From: Streptomyces sp. H39-S7
GTDB lineage: Bacteria; Actinomycetota; Actinomycetes; Streptomycetales; Streptomycetaceae
Length of the DNA stretch: 64,000 nucleotides
Direction: 5' to 3'
NCBI RefSeq assembly: GCF_027158205.1
Contig: NZ_JAPVLU010000009.1
Coordinates: 1 to 64,000 of the forward strand
A program made the position numbers and the translations under genes. Shown in pieces: positions 9,054 through 17,358 of this stretch. The notes below the pieces were generated by a model. The model was not told where the DNA came from. It saw nothing but the letters and a program-made list of their open reading frames with translations, and searched no databases. How positions within the stretch are numbered: the first letter of the stretch is position 1; every line of letters starts with the position of its first letter.

Positions 9054-10754
9054 TCATCCGGTGTACCTGCCCCGTCCGTGGCCGTTCACCATCGTCAAAT
9101 GGGATCCACGGCGTGGCGCACCCAGCGCGAGCAGCGCGATGTCGTCGTGCTCTCCACCGCCCAGCCACTGCGCCACGGCGAGTTCCACTCGTTCGACGAT
9201 CGCTTCCACCGGCATGTCGGCGCACTCGCGCAGGGCCTCCTTGAATCGCTCGTCATCGAACATTTCCTTGCCACTGGGGCCGCCGCGGGCCTCGGTGACG
9301 CCGTCGGAGAACAGCAGGCAGGTTTCCCCTGGGTCCAGGATCGTGGTCCAGGTGGTGGACGTGATGTGGGGCAGGGCACCGATCAGGGAGCCGCGGGTGG
9401 CGGCCTGTTCGACGGACCCGTCCGCGCGGATGATCATCGGAGCGGGGTGCCCGGCCGAGGTCAGCCGCAACTCCAGGCGCCCGTTGGCCACCGGGGTGAC
9501 GCCGGCCAGGACCAGCGTCACGAAGCGGGCGTCCTGCTCGTCCAGCAACGTGGCGTTCAGCAGCTCCAGGAGCTGCTTGTGGCGAGGCTCCAGGCGGCGC
9601 AGCGCGGCCAGGGTGTTGCGGATCTTGCCGGTCAGGATCGCCGCGGCGGGGCCCTTGCCACAGACATCCCCGAGCATCAGCAGTGTTTCGCCCGACCCCT
9701 CGGCCCCGCCCGGCGTGGACAGGGGCGGGTGGACGTCGTAGAAGTCGCCGCCGATCAGGTCCGCCGCGCGGGCGGGGCGGTAGGAGCTGGCCAGGTCGAT
9801 GCCCTCGAGGCGGTCGATGGGCGGGGGGATCAGGGCGCGTTGCAGGATATTGGTGGTCTCGGTGCGTTCCGCGTACAGCATGGCGGCGGAGATCGCGGCG
9901 CCGGCGCGGGCGGCGAAGATCCGTGCGAAGAGCTCCTCCTCCTCGTCGAAGCCCGGACGTCCCGCGCGGCGCAGCAGGATCAGCGCTCCGGCCGGCACGC
10001 CGTTGCCCGGCAGCGGAGTGACGATCAGGGATCCCAGCTCGCCGAAGTCCTCGGGGGCGAGCCAGGGCGGGGCGAGGTCGGGGTCCACCCAGCGCGATGG
10101 CACGGGCGGGAAGCCGGCCAGCGCGTCGCTGAGGCCGGGCACCTGGTCCACGTTCACGCTCAGCGTCAGTTCCTCGAGCCGCCCGCCGTGCACCATTCGG
10201 GTCACCGCTACGCGGCGCCCCCGGGTGGGGGTGACCAGCACGGCGGCGTCGGCGAGCTGTTCGGCGGCCAGCTCGGTGGTCACCCGCAGGCAGCGCCGCT
10301 GGTTGAGGGAGGACAGCAGCCGTGCCGAGGCCCGCACCAGGAACTGGGTGCGGGTGCGTTCGTCGCTCAGGCGCTGGAGGGCGGCGCGCTCCTCGGTGAC
10401 GTCCGTCAGCAGCCAGCCCGTGCACTCACCCGGCAGCGGCTGTGCGGTGGCCCGGAACACCCGTGCGCCCACGGAACCGTCCAGGGCGTCCACGCCCTGT
10501 TCCTGCGCCTGGACCAACCAGGGCGCGACCACGTCCGCGGTGAAGGCGTCGCTCTCACCCAGGGAGGGAAAGAGCGCCTCCGCGGCCTTGTTGTGCAGGC
10601 GCACCCGGGCCGGGCTCCCGGCCAGGACGAGCACCGGCGCTGCCGCGTCGACCAGGGCACGCAGCAGTGGGGCCCCGACGGCGGGACGTGGCGCCTTGGG
10701 GACGGTGCTCGGCAGGGACGGTGAGGGGTCGGGGGCGGTGGGAGTAGACGTCAT
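9054..10754 (-). CDS. PAS-GAF-SpoIIE (PP2C) protein serine phosphatase
   Basis: 566 residues. A PAS-like region (about 25-130), a GAF region (140-300) and an RsbU/SpoIIE-type PP2C domain (315-545) are visible. Phosphatase motifs are IGGDFYDV, GDVCGKG, SAGHPAP, LLFSDGVTEA and HDDIALLAL, so the metal-binding aspartates are present. It should dephosphorylate STAS-domain antagonists in response to a sensed signal. It is followed 40 bp downstream by the B12-binding protein and the STAS gene on the same strand, forming a likely operon. Confidence 0.85.
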   Translation of the reverse strand: MTSTPTAPDPSPSLPSTVPKAPRPAVGAPLLRALVDAAAPVLVLAGSPARVRLHNKAAEALFPSLGESDAFTADVVAPWLVQAQEQGVDALDGSVGARVFRATAQPLPGECTGWLLTDVTEERAALQRLSDERTRTQFLVRASARLLSSLNQRRCLRVTTELAAEQLADAAVLVTPTRGRRVAVTRMVHGGRLEELTLSVNVDQVPGLSDALAGFPPVPSRWVDPDLAPPWLAPEDFGELGSLIVTPLPGNGVPAGALILLRRAGRPGFDEEEELFARIFAARAGAAISAAMLYAERTETTNILQRALIPPPIDRLEGIDLASSYRPARAADLIGGDFYDVHPPLSTPGGAEGSGETLLMLGDVCGKGPAAAILTGKIRNTLAALRRLEPRHKQLLELLNATLLDEQDARFVTLVLAGVTPVANGRLELRLTSAGHPAPMIIRADGSVEQAATRGSLIGALPHITSTTWTTILDPGETCLLFSDGVTEARGGPSGKEMFDDERFKEALRECADMPVEAIVERVELAVAQWLGGGEHDDIALLALGAPRRGSHLTMVNGHGRGRYTG

Positions 10755-10826
10755 AGAGGGTCACGGGCCAGGTCACCCGGGGTGCCAGGCCAACTCATTT
10801 CTCTGTCTCGACGGCCGACAACAAAC

Positions 10827-10842
10827 GTTGCCGTATGGCAAC
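10827..10842. promoter_or_regulatory. Inverted repeat in the phosphatase leader region
   Basis: GTTGCC-GTAT-GGCAAC is a perfect 6-bp inverted repeat 73 bp upstream of the phosphatase start. It is the only structure I noticed in the gene-free stretch 10755-11099. It could be an operator; no regulator can be assigned. Confidence 0.3.
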
Positions 10843-11099
10843 CGTCTCGCACCGGAGACGGATAGGGCAAGCCCGGTCCCGGGTCGCCGGAAGAACGATC
10901 GACTCTATCCATCGCCTCGCCTACCCCGAGGGGCGCGGCGCATTCCCATCGATCGGCAAACCCCGGCGAGCCGGTGGGCGGGCCCCACCGTGTACCGAGA
11001 GTCCCGCGCGAAGGGGATTTCGGGGCTCGGGCCATGGGCGGGCCGAGCGGTCCGCGCCGTACGTAGGGTCGGGCGGATCACCCTCGGGGCGGATGCCGG

Positions 11100-11432
11100 T
11101 CAACTCGCCCGCGGCGGAGGGCTCCCGGTGCCGAAGGGCTCCTGCAGACCCAGGGCGTCCAGGACCCGGACGACGTGGCCCGGAGTCGCTATCAGCACGA
11201 GGCCGGCCTCGGCGCTGATGGCCAGATTGCGGGCGGCGAGCAGCGCGCGGACCCCGCTGGAGTCGAAGAACTCGACGCCCTCGAGGTTCACGGACAGATG
11301 CTGGCCCGGGAGCAGGACCACCGTGCGCAGGAGGTCATGGAAGTCCTGCGCGGTCTCGTAGTCCAGCGCCCCGCCGGCCGCGATGAGCGGCCCGTCGGCG
11401 GTGGCGTGTGCCTGAAGCGTCAACGGCACCAT
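11100..11432 (-). CDS. STAS-domain anti-sigma factor antagonist
   Basis: 110 residues from ATG 11432, supported by GGAGGA just upstream; an ATG at 11447 is possible but weaker. FFDSSGVRALLAARN carries the conserved phosphorylatable serine region. It lies upstream of the SpoIIE phosphatase operon on the same strand and beside an RsbW-like kinase gene, so these could form a second kinase-antagonist pair. Confidence 0.78.
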   Translation of the reverse strand: MVPLTLQAHATADGPLIAAGGALDYETAQDFHDLLRTVVLLPGQHLSVNLEGVEFFDSSGVRALLAARNLAISAEAGLVLIATPGHVVRVLDALGLQEPFGTGSPPPRAS

Positions 11433-11578
11433 GGCCGTCCTCCGCATCCCCCTGCCGCACCCCTCGTGGTCACGATGGCGGCATCATCGCGACTACGGGC
11501 GGGCGCATGGCCCGCACCCCGCACCCCTGTGACCGTCGTCCGCACCCTCATGGCGCACATCTTCGCATCCCCGTCCGC

Positions 11579-11617
11579 GACCCTGCCGTATCGGGCCGAG
11601 ACCCTGCCGTACTGGGC
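11579..11617. repeat. Two tandem 19-bp near-identical units
   Basis: GACCCTGCCGTATCGGGCC and GACCCTGCCGTACTGGGCC lie one base apart (11579-11597, 11599-11617) and differ at two positions. They sit between the anti-sigma kinase gene and the STAS gene. A 20-bp period matches about two DNA turns, so a tandem operator is possible. Confidence 0.35.
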
Positions 11618-11645
11618 CGCAAGCCAGGCGGCGGCGTCCGCCGGC

Positions 11646-12119
11646 TCACCCGGCGAGCAGCGCGACGGTAGCCGTCACGGTCTTGCCGCTCGCGCCGTGG
11701 ACGCGGACCTCGACCCGTTCCGACAGCCGGTGGACCAGGTGCCAGCCGAAGCCGCCGCCACCGGCCGACAGGTCCGGCGGGCGCGGAACCGGGCCGCCAG
11801 AGCTGCCGTCACTCACCGCGATCAGCAACCGGGCACCGGTCTGGGAAAGCTCCAGAACGTAAGGACCGGGGGCATGTCGCACCGCGTTGGAAACCAGTTC
11901 GGCGACCACCAACAGCACTTCCTGAACCACGGGGACCGCGGGAACGTCGGCACCTGCGTCCAGGAACCCCCGGGCGTGCTCCCGGGCCAGGCCCATGGTT
12001 CCCTTCAGGCCCGTCAAGGGCCACCTGCCGGAGCGCGCGGGCGGACCGGACGGCTCCTGCACCCTCTGCACCATGCCTCCCGAGGGCCGGTTCGTCGCTT
12101 CCGGTCGCTGCCCCGGCAT
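11646..12119 (-). CDS. RsbW/SpoIIAB-like anti-sigma ATPase (HATPase_c_2)
   Basis: Serine-kinase-type ATP-binding protein of 157 residues from ATG 12119 (ATG 12074 is an equally possible start). Bergerat-fold boxes are the N box (ELVSNAVRHAPG), the G1 box (SDGSSGGP) and a glycine-rich G2 region (GGGGFGWHLVHRLS). Such proteins phosphorylate STAS antagonists or bind sigma factors. It lies among three STAS genes and two SpoIIE phosphatases. The open frame extends upstream without protein-like sequence. Confidence 0.75.
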   Translation of the reverse strand: MPGQRPEATNRPSGGMVQRVQEPSGPPARSGRWPLTGLKGTMGLAREHARGFLDAGADVPAVPVVQEVLLVVAELVSNAVRHAPGPYVLELSQTGARLLIAVSDGSSGGPVPRPPDLSAGGGGFGWHLVHRLSERVEVRVHGASGKTVTATVALLAG

Positions 12120-12299
12120 CCGTCCCAGACTAACGCCGCCGCATCCCTCGACCGCGTGCGGTCGCCCACGGGAGCGGTCCCGGAGAGCGGTGCGGCCCCG
12201 CCCGGCAGCCTCCGGCGCCTGCGGGACGTACGCGTACGCTGGACCGAACCCACCGGCAGCCGGCTCGCCTGGTGCGCAGCACTGAGGAGAGGCGCCCGT

Positions 12300-12746
12300 A
12301 TGGATCCCCCCGCCCTTCCCGGCCCCCGAGCGCCGGGCACCTTGTCCGCCCCGTGTCCGCACGACCACGCGCCCTACGGCAGTGCCGCCCTGGAGCGCTT
12401 TCAGAACGCCTGCGTCAGCTACTTCGACCAGGGCGAGGCACATGTGGCGATCCTGCGGGGGGTGCTGGACTGGCGGGCCGAGGGCTTCGTCAGCGCCGTG
12501 ATCGCCGACGCACGCATGAGCGGCCGTCCGCTGGTGGTGGACCTCTCCGCCGTCACGCACCTGCACATCGACGTCCTGGCCCAGCTCCTGGCCGCCCGCC
12601 ATCACCCTGGCATCAGCCTGCTCACGCCGCTGCCCGCGGCCTTCCTGAAGATCGCCGACTTGACCGGCACCACCGGCTTCTTCGCCACCCATCCCGGCCT
12701 GGTCCACGCACTGGGCGCGACAGCTCCGCCCGTCAGCACCTCGTGA
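12300..12746 (+). CDS. STAS-like protein lacking the usual phosphoserine
   Basis: 148 residues, with GAGGAGAGG 7-8 bp before ATG 12300. The C-terminal 100 residues follow a STAS pattern: VAILRGVLDWRAEGFVSAV, LVVDLSAVTHLHIDVLAQLLAA, and a helix near TTGFFATHPGL. Where antagonists have D(S/T)SG, this one has HLHIDVL, so it cannot be controlled by phosphorylation in the standard way. It is divergent from the RsbW-like gene. It could be a constitutive antagonist or a scaffold protein. Confidence 0.6.
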   Translation: MDPPALPGPRAPGTLSAPCPHDHAPYGSAALERFQNACVSYFDQGEAHVAILRGVLDWRAEGFVSAVIADARMSGRPLVVDLSAVTHLHIDVLAQLLAARHHPGISLLTPLPAAFLKIADLTGTTGFFATHPGLVHALGATAPPVSTS

Positions 12747-12873
12747 CGACAGCCGGCCAAGCGCCGGTCCGCCAGGCCGCGAGGGTGCGGAACCGGCCGG
12801 TCCACCCCGGCTGAGCGGTCGCCGGTCGCCGGTGACCCGTTGCAGGACATCAGCAGGGCCCGCGTGGCTGTTG

Positions 12874-13374
12874 TCAGCGGTCGGTGTCGCGGCGGCGGTG
12901 GCGCAGTTCTCCCAGTTCCTCGGTCATCCGGTCGAGGAAGCGGGTGACGGTGCGCAGCTCGACGTCCGTGAACTCGGAGCGGACGGAGTCCGTCGACGCG
13001 CCGACGGGCTGGAACCACGCGGCGGCCAGCGATCCGGCGCCGGGGTTGTAGTGGACCTGGACCTGGCGGCGGTCCGCGCCGTCGCGGGCGCGCCGCACGT
13101 GCCCGGCGCGTTCGAGCCGGTCCAGGACCGCCGTCACCGCACCGGAGGTCAGGCTCAGCTCCTGGCTCAACGAGCTCGGCGTGGCGGGGGCCGGATGCTC
13201 GCTGTGGGCGGCGTTCATGACGGCGAGCAACGCATGGACGTCGGTTGCGTGGAGCCCCTGGGCCGCGGCGAAGTCGTGGCTGAGCATGTTCATCTCCGCC
13301 GACAGCCGCTGCAGCAGACGCGCGAAGTCCTGGCGGCCGGTGCCGTCGGGTGTGGGGGGTTCGGGGCGGGGCAC
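12874..13374 (-). CDS. MarR-family transcriptional regulator
   Basis: 166 residues from GTG 13374; the open frame continues upstream for 60 codons of non-protein-like sequence. The winged HTH is seen in PSSLSQELSLTSGAVTAVLDRLERAGHVRR, with the typical DRR wing after it. It is divergent from an MMPL exporter with an AT-rich palindromic gap between them, the standard arrangement for a MarR repressor of an efflux gene. The inducing ligand is unknown. Confidence 0.82.
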   Translation of the reverse strand: MPRPEPPTPDGTGRQDFARLLQRLSAEMNMLSHDFAAAQGLHATDVHALLAVMNAAHSEHPAPATPSSLSQELSLTSGAVTAVLDRLERAGHVRRARDGADRRQVQVHYNPGAGSLAAAWFQPVGASTDSVRSEFTDVELRTVTRFLDRMTEELGELRHRRRDTDR

Positions 13375-13468
13375 CTGTCCTCGTACCTTCCGACGGTGGC
13401 GGGGTGGCAAGTCTATGCGCCGACTCGCCCGCCGCTCTGTGCTCCGGGAGGGCGCATCGCCACTTGCC

Positions 13469-13500
13469 TCAATCAACAAGTATCTCAATGATTGAAGTAT
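13469..13500. promoter_or_regulatory. MarR operator region between marR-type and MMPL genes
   Basis: In an AT-rich island, TCAATCA (13469-13475) is inverted as TGATTGA (13489-13495), and TCAATGATTGA (13485-13495) is itself a perfect palindrome. AAGTAT occurs twice (13478-13483, 13495-13500). The site lies 41 bp before the exporter ATG and should block both promoters when bound. Confidence 0.6.
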
Positions 13501-13540
13501 ATTGCTTGCGTTCCCCCGCCGCCGCGCCAGAGGACCCCAT

Positions 13541-15640
13541 ATGCGCCCCCGCACCTCCCCCGCACCCTCCGGCCGGTCACGCCGCCCGCGCCTCGTGGTG
13601 GCCCTGCTGCTGCTCGTCGTCTGGCTGGGCCTGGGCGGAGCGCTCGGCCCCTACGCCGGCAAACTGGGCGAGGTCTCCAGCAACGACAGCGCGGCCTTCC
13701 TGCCGCAGAGCGCGGAGTCCACGGAGGTCGCCACACTGAAGAAGTCGTTCCAGAGCGCCGCCACGCTGCCGGTCATCGTGGTGTGGCAGGCGGAGCGCGG
13801 CGCCGCCGTCCAGCCCTCCCAGCAAGCGGCGGCGACCGCGGCACTGCGGCGCGCCGCGACCGTGGACGGGGCCGTCGGCCCGCCGTCGCCGGCCCTGGCG
13901 TCGAAGGACGGACGGGCCCTGGAGGGCGTCGTCCAGGTGCGGTCCGACCTCGGCGACCGGCTCGGCACCACAGTGGACGCCATCCGGGCCGAGGTGGCCG
14001 CGGTGCCCGGCACCCGGGTCGGTATCGCCGGACCCGCGGCGCTGCAGCAGGACCTGAAGGGCGCGTTCGCCGGAATCGACGGACTTCTGTTGGGCGTCGC
14101 CCTGGCCGTGGTGCTGGTGATCCTGCTGTGTGTCTACCGCAGTGTGGTCCTGCCGTTCCTGGTGATCCTCGGCGCGGTCTTTGCCCTGGGCGTGGCCTGC
14201 GCGGCCGTCTACGTCCTCGCCGAGCACGACCTGGTGCGGGTGGACGGACAGGTGCAGGGCATCTTGTCGATCCTGGTGATCGGCGCCGCGACGGATTACG
14301 GGCTGCTGCTCTCCGCCCGGTTCCGGGAGGAGCTCCAGGTGGTCGGCGACCGCTGGGCGGCGATCCGGGTCGCCTGGCGCCAGTGCGTCGAACCGGTGGT
14401 CGCGTCCGGGCTGACGGTCGGCCTGGGCCTGCTGGTCCTGCTGCTCTCGGACCTGACGAACAACCGGGCCCTGGGGCCCGTGGGCGCGATCGGCATCGCC
14501 TGCGCGGTCCTGTCCGCCCTCACCTTCCTTCCCGCCGCCCTGGTGCTCTGCGGCCGGGCCGCGTTCTGGCCGGCCCGCCCCCGCCAGGACGGCACCGCGC
14601 CCGTGCACGGCATCTGGCGGCGCATCGCCGCCCTCGTGGGCCGGAGCCCCCGCCGCGTGTGGGTGGCCGGCGCCCTGACCCTGCTCGCCCTGGCCGGCTT
14701 CGCCCCGACCCTCGACTCCGGCGGCGTACCGCAGAGCGAACTGTTCACCACCACCCAACCCTCCGTCACCGCCCAGCGGATGCTCGCCGCGCACTTCCCC
14801 GGCGGCTCGGGCAACCCCGCCGTCCTGATCAGCGACGCCGCCCACGCCGACGAGGTGGCCGCCGCCGCCCGAAAGGTCCCCGGTGTCAGTTCGGTCGGCC
14901 CCGGAGGCGGCGGAGCGCCCGGCACCCCCGCGCGGGTCGTGAACGGACGGGTCGCCCTGGACGCCACGTTGACGGACGCCGTCGACAGCGACGCCGCGAT
15001 CCACACCGTCGGCGCACTGCGCACCGCGGTCCACGCCGTCCCCGACGCACACGCCCTGGTCGGCGGCTTCACCGCCCAGCAGTACGACACCCGGCAGACC
15101 GCCGCACGCGACCGCACCGTCATCATCCCCGTCGTCCTGCTCTGCGTGCTGCTCATCCTGATCGCCCTGCTGCGCTCGATCGTCGCCCCGCTCCTGCTGG
15201 TCGCCAGCGTCGCCCTGTCCTACCTGGCGACCCTCGGCGTGGCCGCGCTCGTCTTCCCCCACGTGTTCGGCTTCTCCGCCACCGACCCGTCGGTGCCGCT
15301 CTACGGTTTCGTCTTCCTCGTGGCGCTGGGCGTCGACTACAACATCTTCCTGATGACCCGGGTCCGGGAGGAGACCGCCCGGCACGGAACCCGCGACGGG
15401 GTGCTGCGCGCGCTGACCGCCACCGGCGGGGTGATCACTTCGGCGGGCGTGGTCCTGGCCGCGACCTTCGCCGCCCTGGGCGTGATCCCGCTCGCGTTTC
15501 TGGCGCAGATCGCGTTCATCGTGGCCTTCGGTGTCCTGCTCGACACCCTGCTGGTGCGGTCCTTGGTGGTACCGGGACTCGTCCACGACCTCGGCGACCG
15601 TGTCTGGTGGCCGGGAAGGACCGGGACGATCAAGAACTAG
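13541..15640 (+). CDS. MMPL-family RND transporter
   Basis: 699-residue polytopic exporter. The N-terminal TM helix (about residues 16-36), a large extracytoplasmic loop, five helices around residues 180-350, a second helix near 380, a second loop and five helices at 545-685 give the two-fold MMPL layout. GAATDYGLLLSARFREE and LGVDYNIFLMTRVREE are the paired TM4 proton-relay type motifs. AGAGGA 8 bp upstream supports ATG 13541. It probably exports lipids, pigments or antibiotics under control of the adjacent MarR protein. Confidence 0.87.
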   Translation: MRPRTSPAPSGRSRRPRLVVALLLLVVWLGLGGALGPYAGKLGEVSSNDSAAFLPQSAESTEVATLKKSFQSAATLPVIVVWQAERGAAVQPSQQAAATAALRRAATVDGAVGPPSPALASKDGRALEGVVQVRSDLGDRLGTTVDAIRAEVAAVPGTRVGIAGPAALQQDLKGAFAGIDGLLLGVALAVVLVILLCVYRSVVLPFLVILGAVFALGVACAAVYVLAEHDLVRVDGQVQGILSILVIGAATDYGLLLSARFREELQVVGDRWAAIRVAWRQCVEPVVASGLTVGLGLLVLLLSDLTNNRALGPVGAIGIACAVLSALTFLPAALVLCGRAAFWPARPRQDGTAPVHGIWRRIAALVGRSPRRVWVAGALTLLALAGFAPTLDSGGVPQSELFTTTQPSVTAQRMLAAHFPGGSGNPAVLISDAAHADEVAAAARKVPGVSSVGPGGGGAPGTPARVVNGRVALDATLTDAVDSDAAIHTVGALRTAVHAVPDAHALVGGFTAQQYDTRQTAARDRTVIIPVVLLCVLLILIALLRSIVAPLLLVASVALSYLATLGVAALVFPHVFGFSATDPSVPLYGFVFLVALGVDYNIFLMTRVREETARHGTRDGVLRALTATGGVITSAGVVLAATFAALGVIPLAFLAQIAFIVAFGVLLDTLLVRSLVVPGLVHDLGDRVWWPGRTGTIKN

Positions 15641-15662
15641 CGCTGCGCCGGCAGCGGTCGGC

Positions 15663-16286
15663 TCACCGGCTGTTGAACAGGGCGACGGTGTCCGCGTCGG
15701 CGAACTGCGGCGTCTCCGCTTCCGCGACCATCAGTGCGGCGATACCCGCGCGTGGCGCCGTGGGCGGGATCATCCGAGGCGTGAACTCCGCGGCCCGGAC
15801 AAGGGAGCCGTTGCCCCGGTAGGGCTTTCGGGTCAGCGGCCCGGCGTAGACGGTGGTCCCGCCCGCGTCGCGGACGGCACGGCCGGCAACCTCCTTGGCG
15901 TCCCATTCATGGCGCAGGATGCGCCTGAGGAGAGCCCCGTTGAGGGCGCCGAGCGCTCCTTGGGTGGCGCCCATGCCCAGCGAGGTGAGCCAGATGACCC
16001 GGGGCGCGGCCGAGACGACCTGGCGGGCGCCTTCGGTCAGAATCGCGGGGTCCTGCTTGTTGGTGATGCCCAGGGCGCTCACCACGACGTCGGCGCCTTC
16101 GATCGCGGCGGCGACACTGCCGGGATCGGTCACGTCCGCGCGGACCACCCGCAGGTTCGCGGCGGACATCGCCTGGAGTTGTTCCGGCCGACGGGCCAGG
16201 GCTATGACGTCATGCCCGCGCTCAACGGCGCGCGCGATGACCAGGCGGCCGGTGGGTCCGGTGGAACCGAGGACGGCAATCCGCAT
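15663..16286 (-). CDS. NAD(P)-binding NmrA/SDR-like oxidoreductase
   Basis: 207 residues. GSTGPTGRLVIARAVERGHDV is the atypical-SDR nucleotide-binding motif at the N-terminus. VVVSALG and VIWLTSLGMG follow at the expected strands. The size fits NAD(P)H-dependent flavin/quinone-reductase-like SDRs. It is convergent with the MMPL gene (22 bp between stops) and downstream of the inositol-phosphatase-like gene on the same strand. Confidence 0.78.
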   Translation of the reverse strand: MRIAVLGSTGPTGRLVIARAVERGHDVIALARRPEQLQAMSAANLRVVRADVTDPGSVAAAIEGADVVVSALGITNKQDPAILTEGARQVVSAAPRVIWLTSLGMGATQGALGALNGALLRRILRHEWDAKEVAGRAVRDAGGTTVYAGPLTRKPYRGNGSLVRAAEFTPRMIPPTAPRAGIAALMVAEAETPQFADADTVALFNSR

Positions 16287-16392
16287 GATGATGTGTCCAC
16301 TCTTGGTTGCAGGGGAGGTCGGGGGCCGCGCGGCAGGGCAGCCCGCCCGGTCCCGGGCCGGCTCGAGGCGACGTCGGACCGGGCGGTGTGGG

Positions 16393-17250
16393 TCAGTCGA
16401 GGTCGGACAGGACGTCGACGACTCGGGTGTGCAGAGCGGGAGCGGAGGCCAGGAAGTCGGCGCTTGCCAGGCTCCACGGTTCCCCCCGGGTGTCGGTGAC
16501 CGTGCCGCCGGCCTCGTGGACCAGCAGCGCGCCGGACAGGAGGCCGGAGCGCACGTCGGAGAACTGCCAGAAGGCGTCCATGCGGCCGGACGCGACGTGG
16601 ATGAGCTGCATCGTGGCCGGCACCGAGACCCGCACGACCAAGGCGTTGATCAGCATGGCGGTCACCGAGGCGCCCATGCGACGCAGGGCGCTCTCCTCTT
16701 CACCGGGCTTGGCCTGGCCGGTGCCCACCAAAGCCGCCCGCAGGTCGGTCTTGGCGGAGGAGCGCAGCGGCTCACCGTTGAGGAGAGCTCCCCTGCCCCG
16801 CAGTGCGGTGTAGGTGTCACCGGTCAGCGGCAGATGGACCACGGTCAGCACCGGGGCGTTGTCACGTACCAGCGTGGCGGTCACTCCCCACTCCCCCATG
16901 CCGTGGATGTGGTTGATGTTGCCCTCGGCGGTGTCCACGACCCACCACTCACCGTCGGGCAGGCTGCCGCCGCCCAGCTCGTCCTCCACCCAGCGAGAAC
17001 CCGGACGCGCCGCGAGCAGCGGCTGCTGGATGAGTGCCAGGACCGCGTCGTCGTTGGCGTCGATGGCGCGGACGATCTCGTTGAGGTCACCGGGGCGTGC
17101 GCCCTCGTCGTGGCGCTCGAGCAGATGCGCTCCGGCCGCCTTCACGGCCGTCACGGCGTGCTCCAGGACCGCCTCGAGCTCAGCGGACGCGGCGAGCTCA
17201 ACGGAGGCGGCGGAGTCGGAGACATGGCGGGGGTCGGAGAAGGCGTTCAT
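16393..17250 (-). CDS. Inositol-monophosphatase-family protein with altered metal motifs
   Basis: 285 residues; AGGAG 5 bases before ATG 17250. The fold is recognised from WWVVDTAEGNINHIHGMGEWG and from the final SGALLVHEAGGTVTDTRGEPW. In active family members the first motif is WxxDPxDGTxNxxHG and the last is WDxAAGxLIxxEAGG. Here Glu109 replaces the second Asp and FSDVRSG replaces WDxAAG. Asp106 and the final Asp region are retained. It may be active on an unusual substrate or be a non-catalytic relative. Divergent from a LysR regulator. Confidence 0.75.
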   Translation of the reverse strand: MNAFSDPRHVSDSAASVELAASAELEAVLEHAVTAVKAAGAHLLERHDEGARPGDLNEIVRAIDANDDAVLALIQQPLLAARPGSRWVEDELGGGSLPDGEWWVVDTAEGNINHIHGMGEWGVTATLVRDNAPVLTVVHLPLTGDTYTALRGRGALLNGEPLRSSAKTDLRAALVGTGQAKPGEEESALRRMGASVTAMLINALVVRVSVPATMQLIHVASGRMDAFWQFSDVRSGLLSGALLVHEAGGTVTDTRGEPWSLASADFLASAPALHTRVVDVLSDLD

Positions 17251-17300
17251 GAGCGCTCCTGATGCGAAGGGTTGAGGCCTTTCGGCCGTTCGCCTTTGAC

Positions 17301-17345
17301 GCTAAGACCCGGCATGATTAACTTCAAATGCAATCTGGCTAAGAC
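17301..17345. promoter_or_regulatory. Direct repeats in the LysR-controlled divergent promoter
   Basis: GCTAAGAC occurs at 17301-17308 and again at 17338-17345, 37 bp apart, in the only AT-rich stretch of the 108-bp gap between the inositol-phosphatase-like and LysR genes. LysR proteins bind paired sites of this kind; the assignment is inference. Confidence 0.4.
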
Positions 17346-17358
17346 TGGATTTACCACC

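Noticed and set aside
13577-15586. Long antisense ORF (669 codons) opposite the MMPL gene
   Set aside because: Its Gly/Asp/Gln/His-rich composition is the usual third-position shadow in high-GC DNA; the MMPL protein is clear on the other strand.
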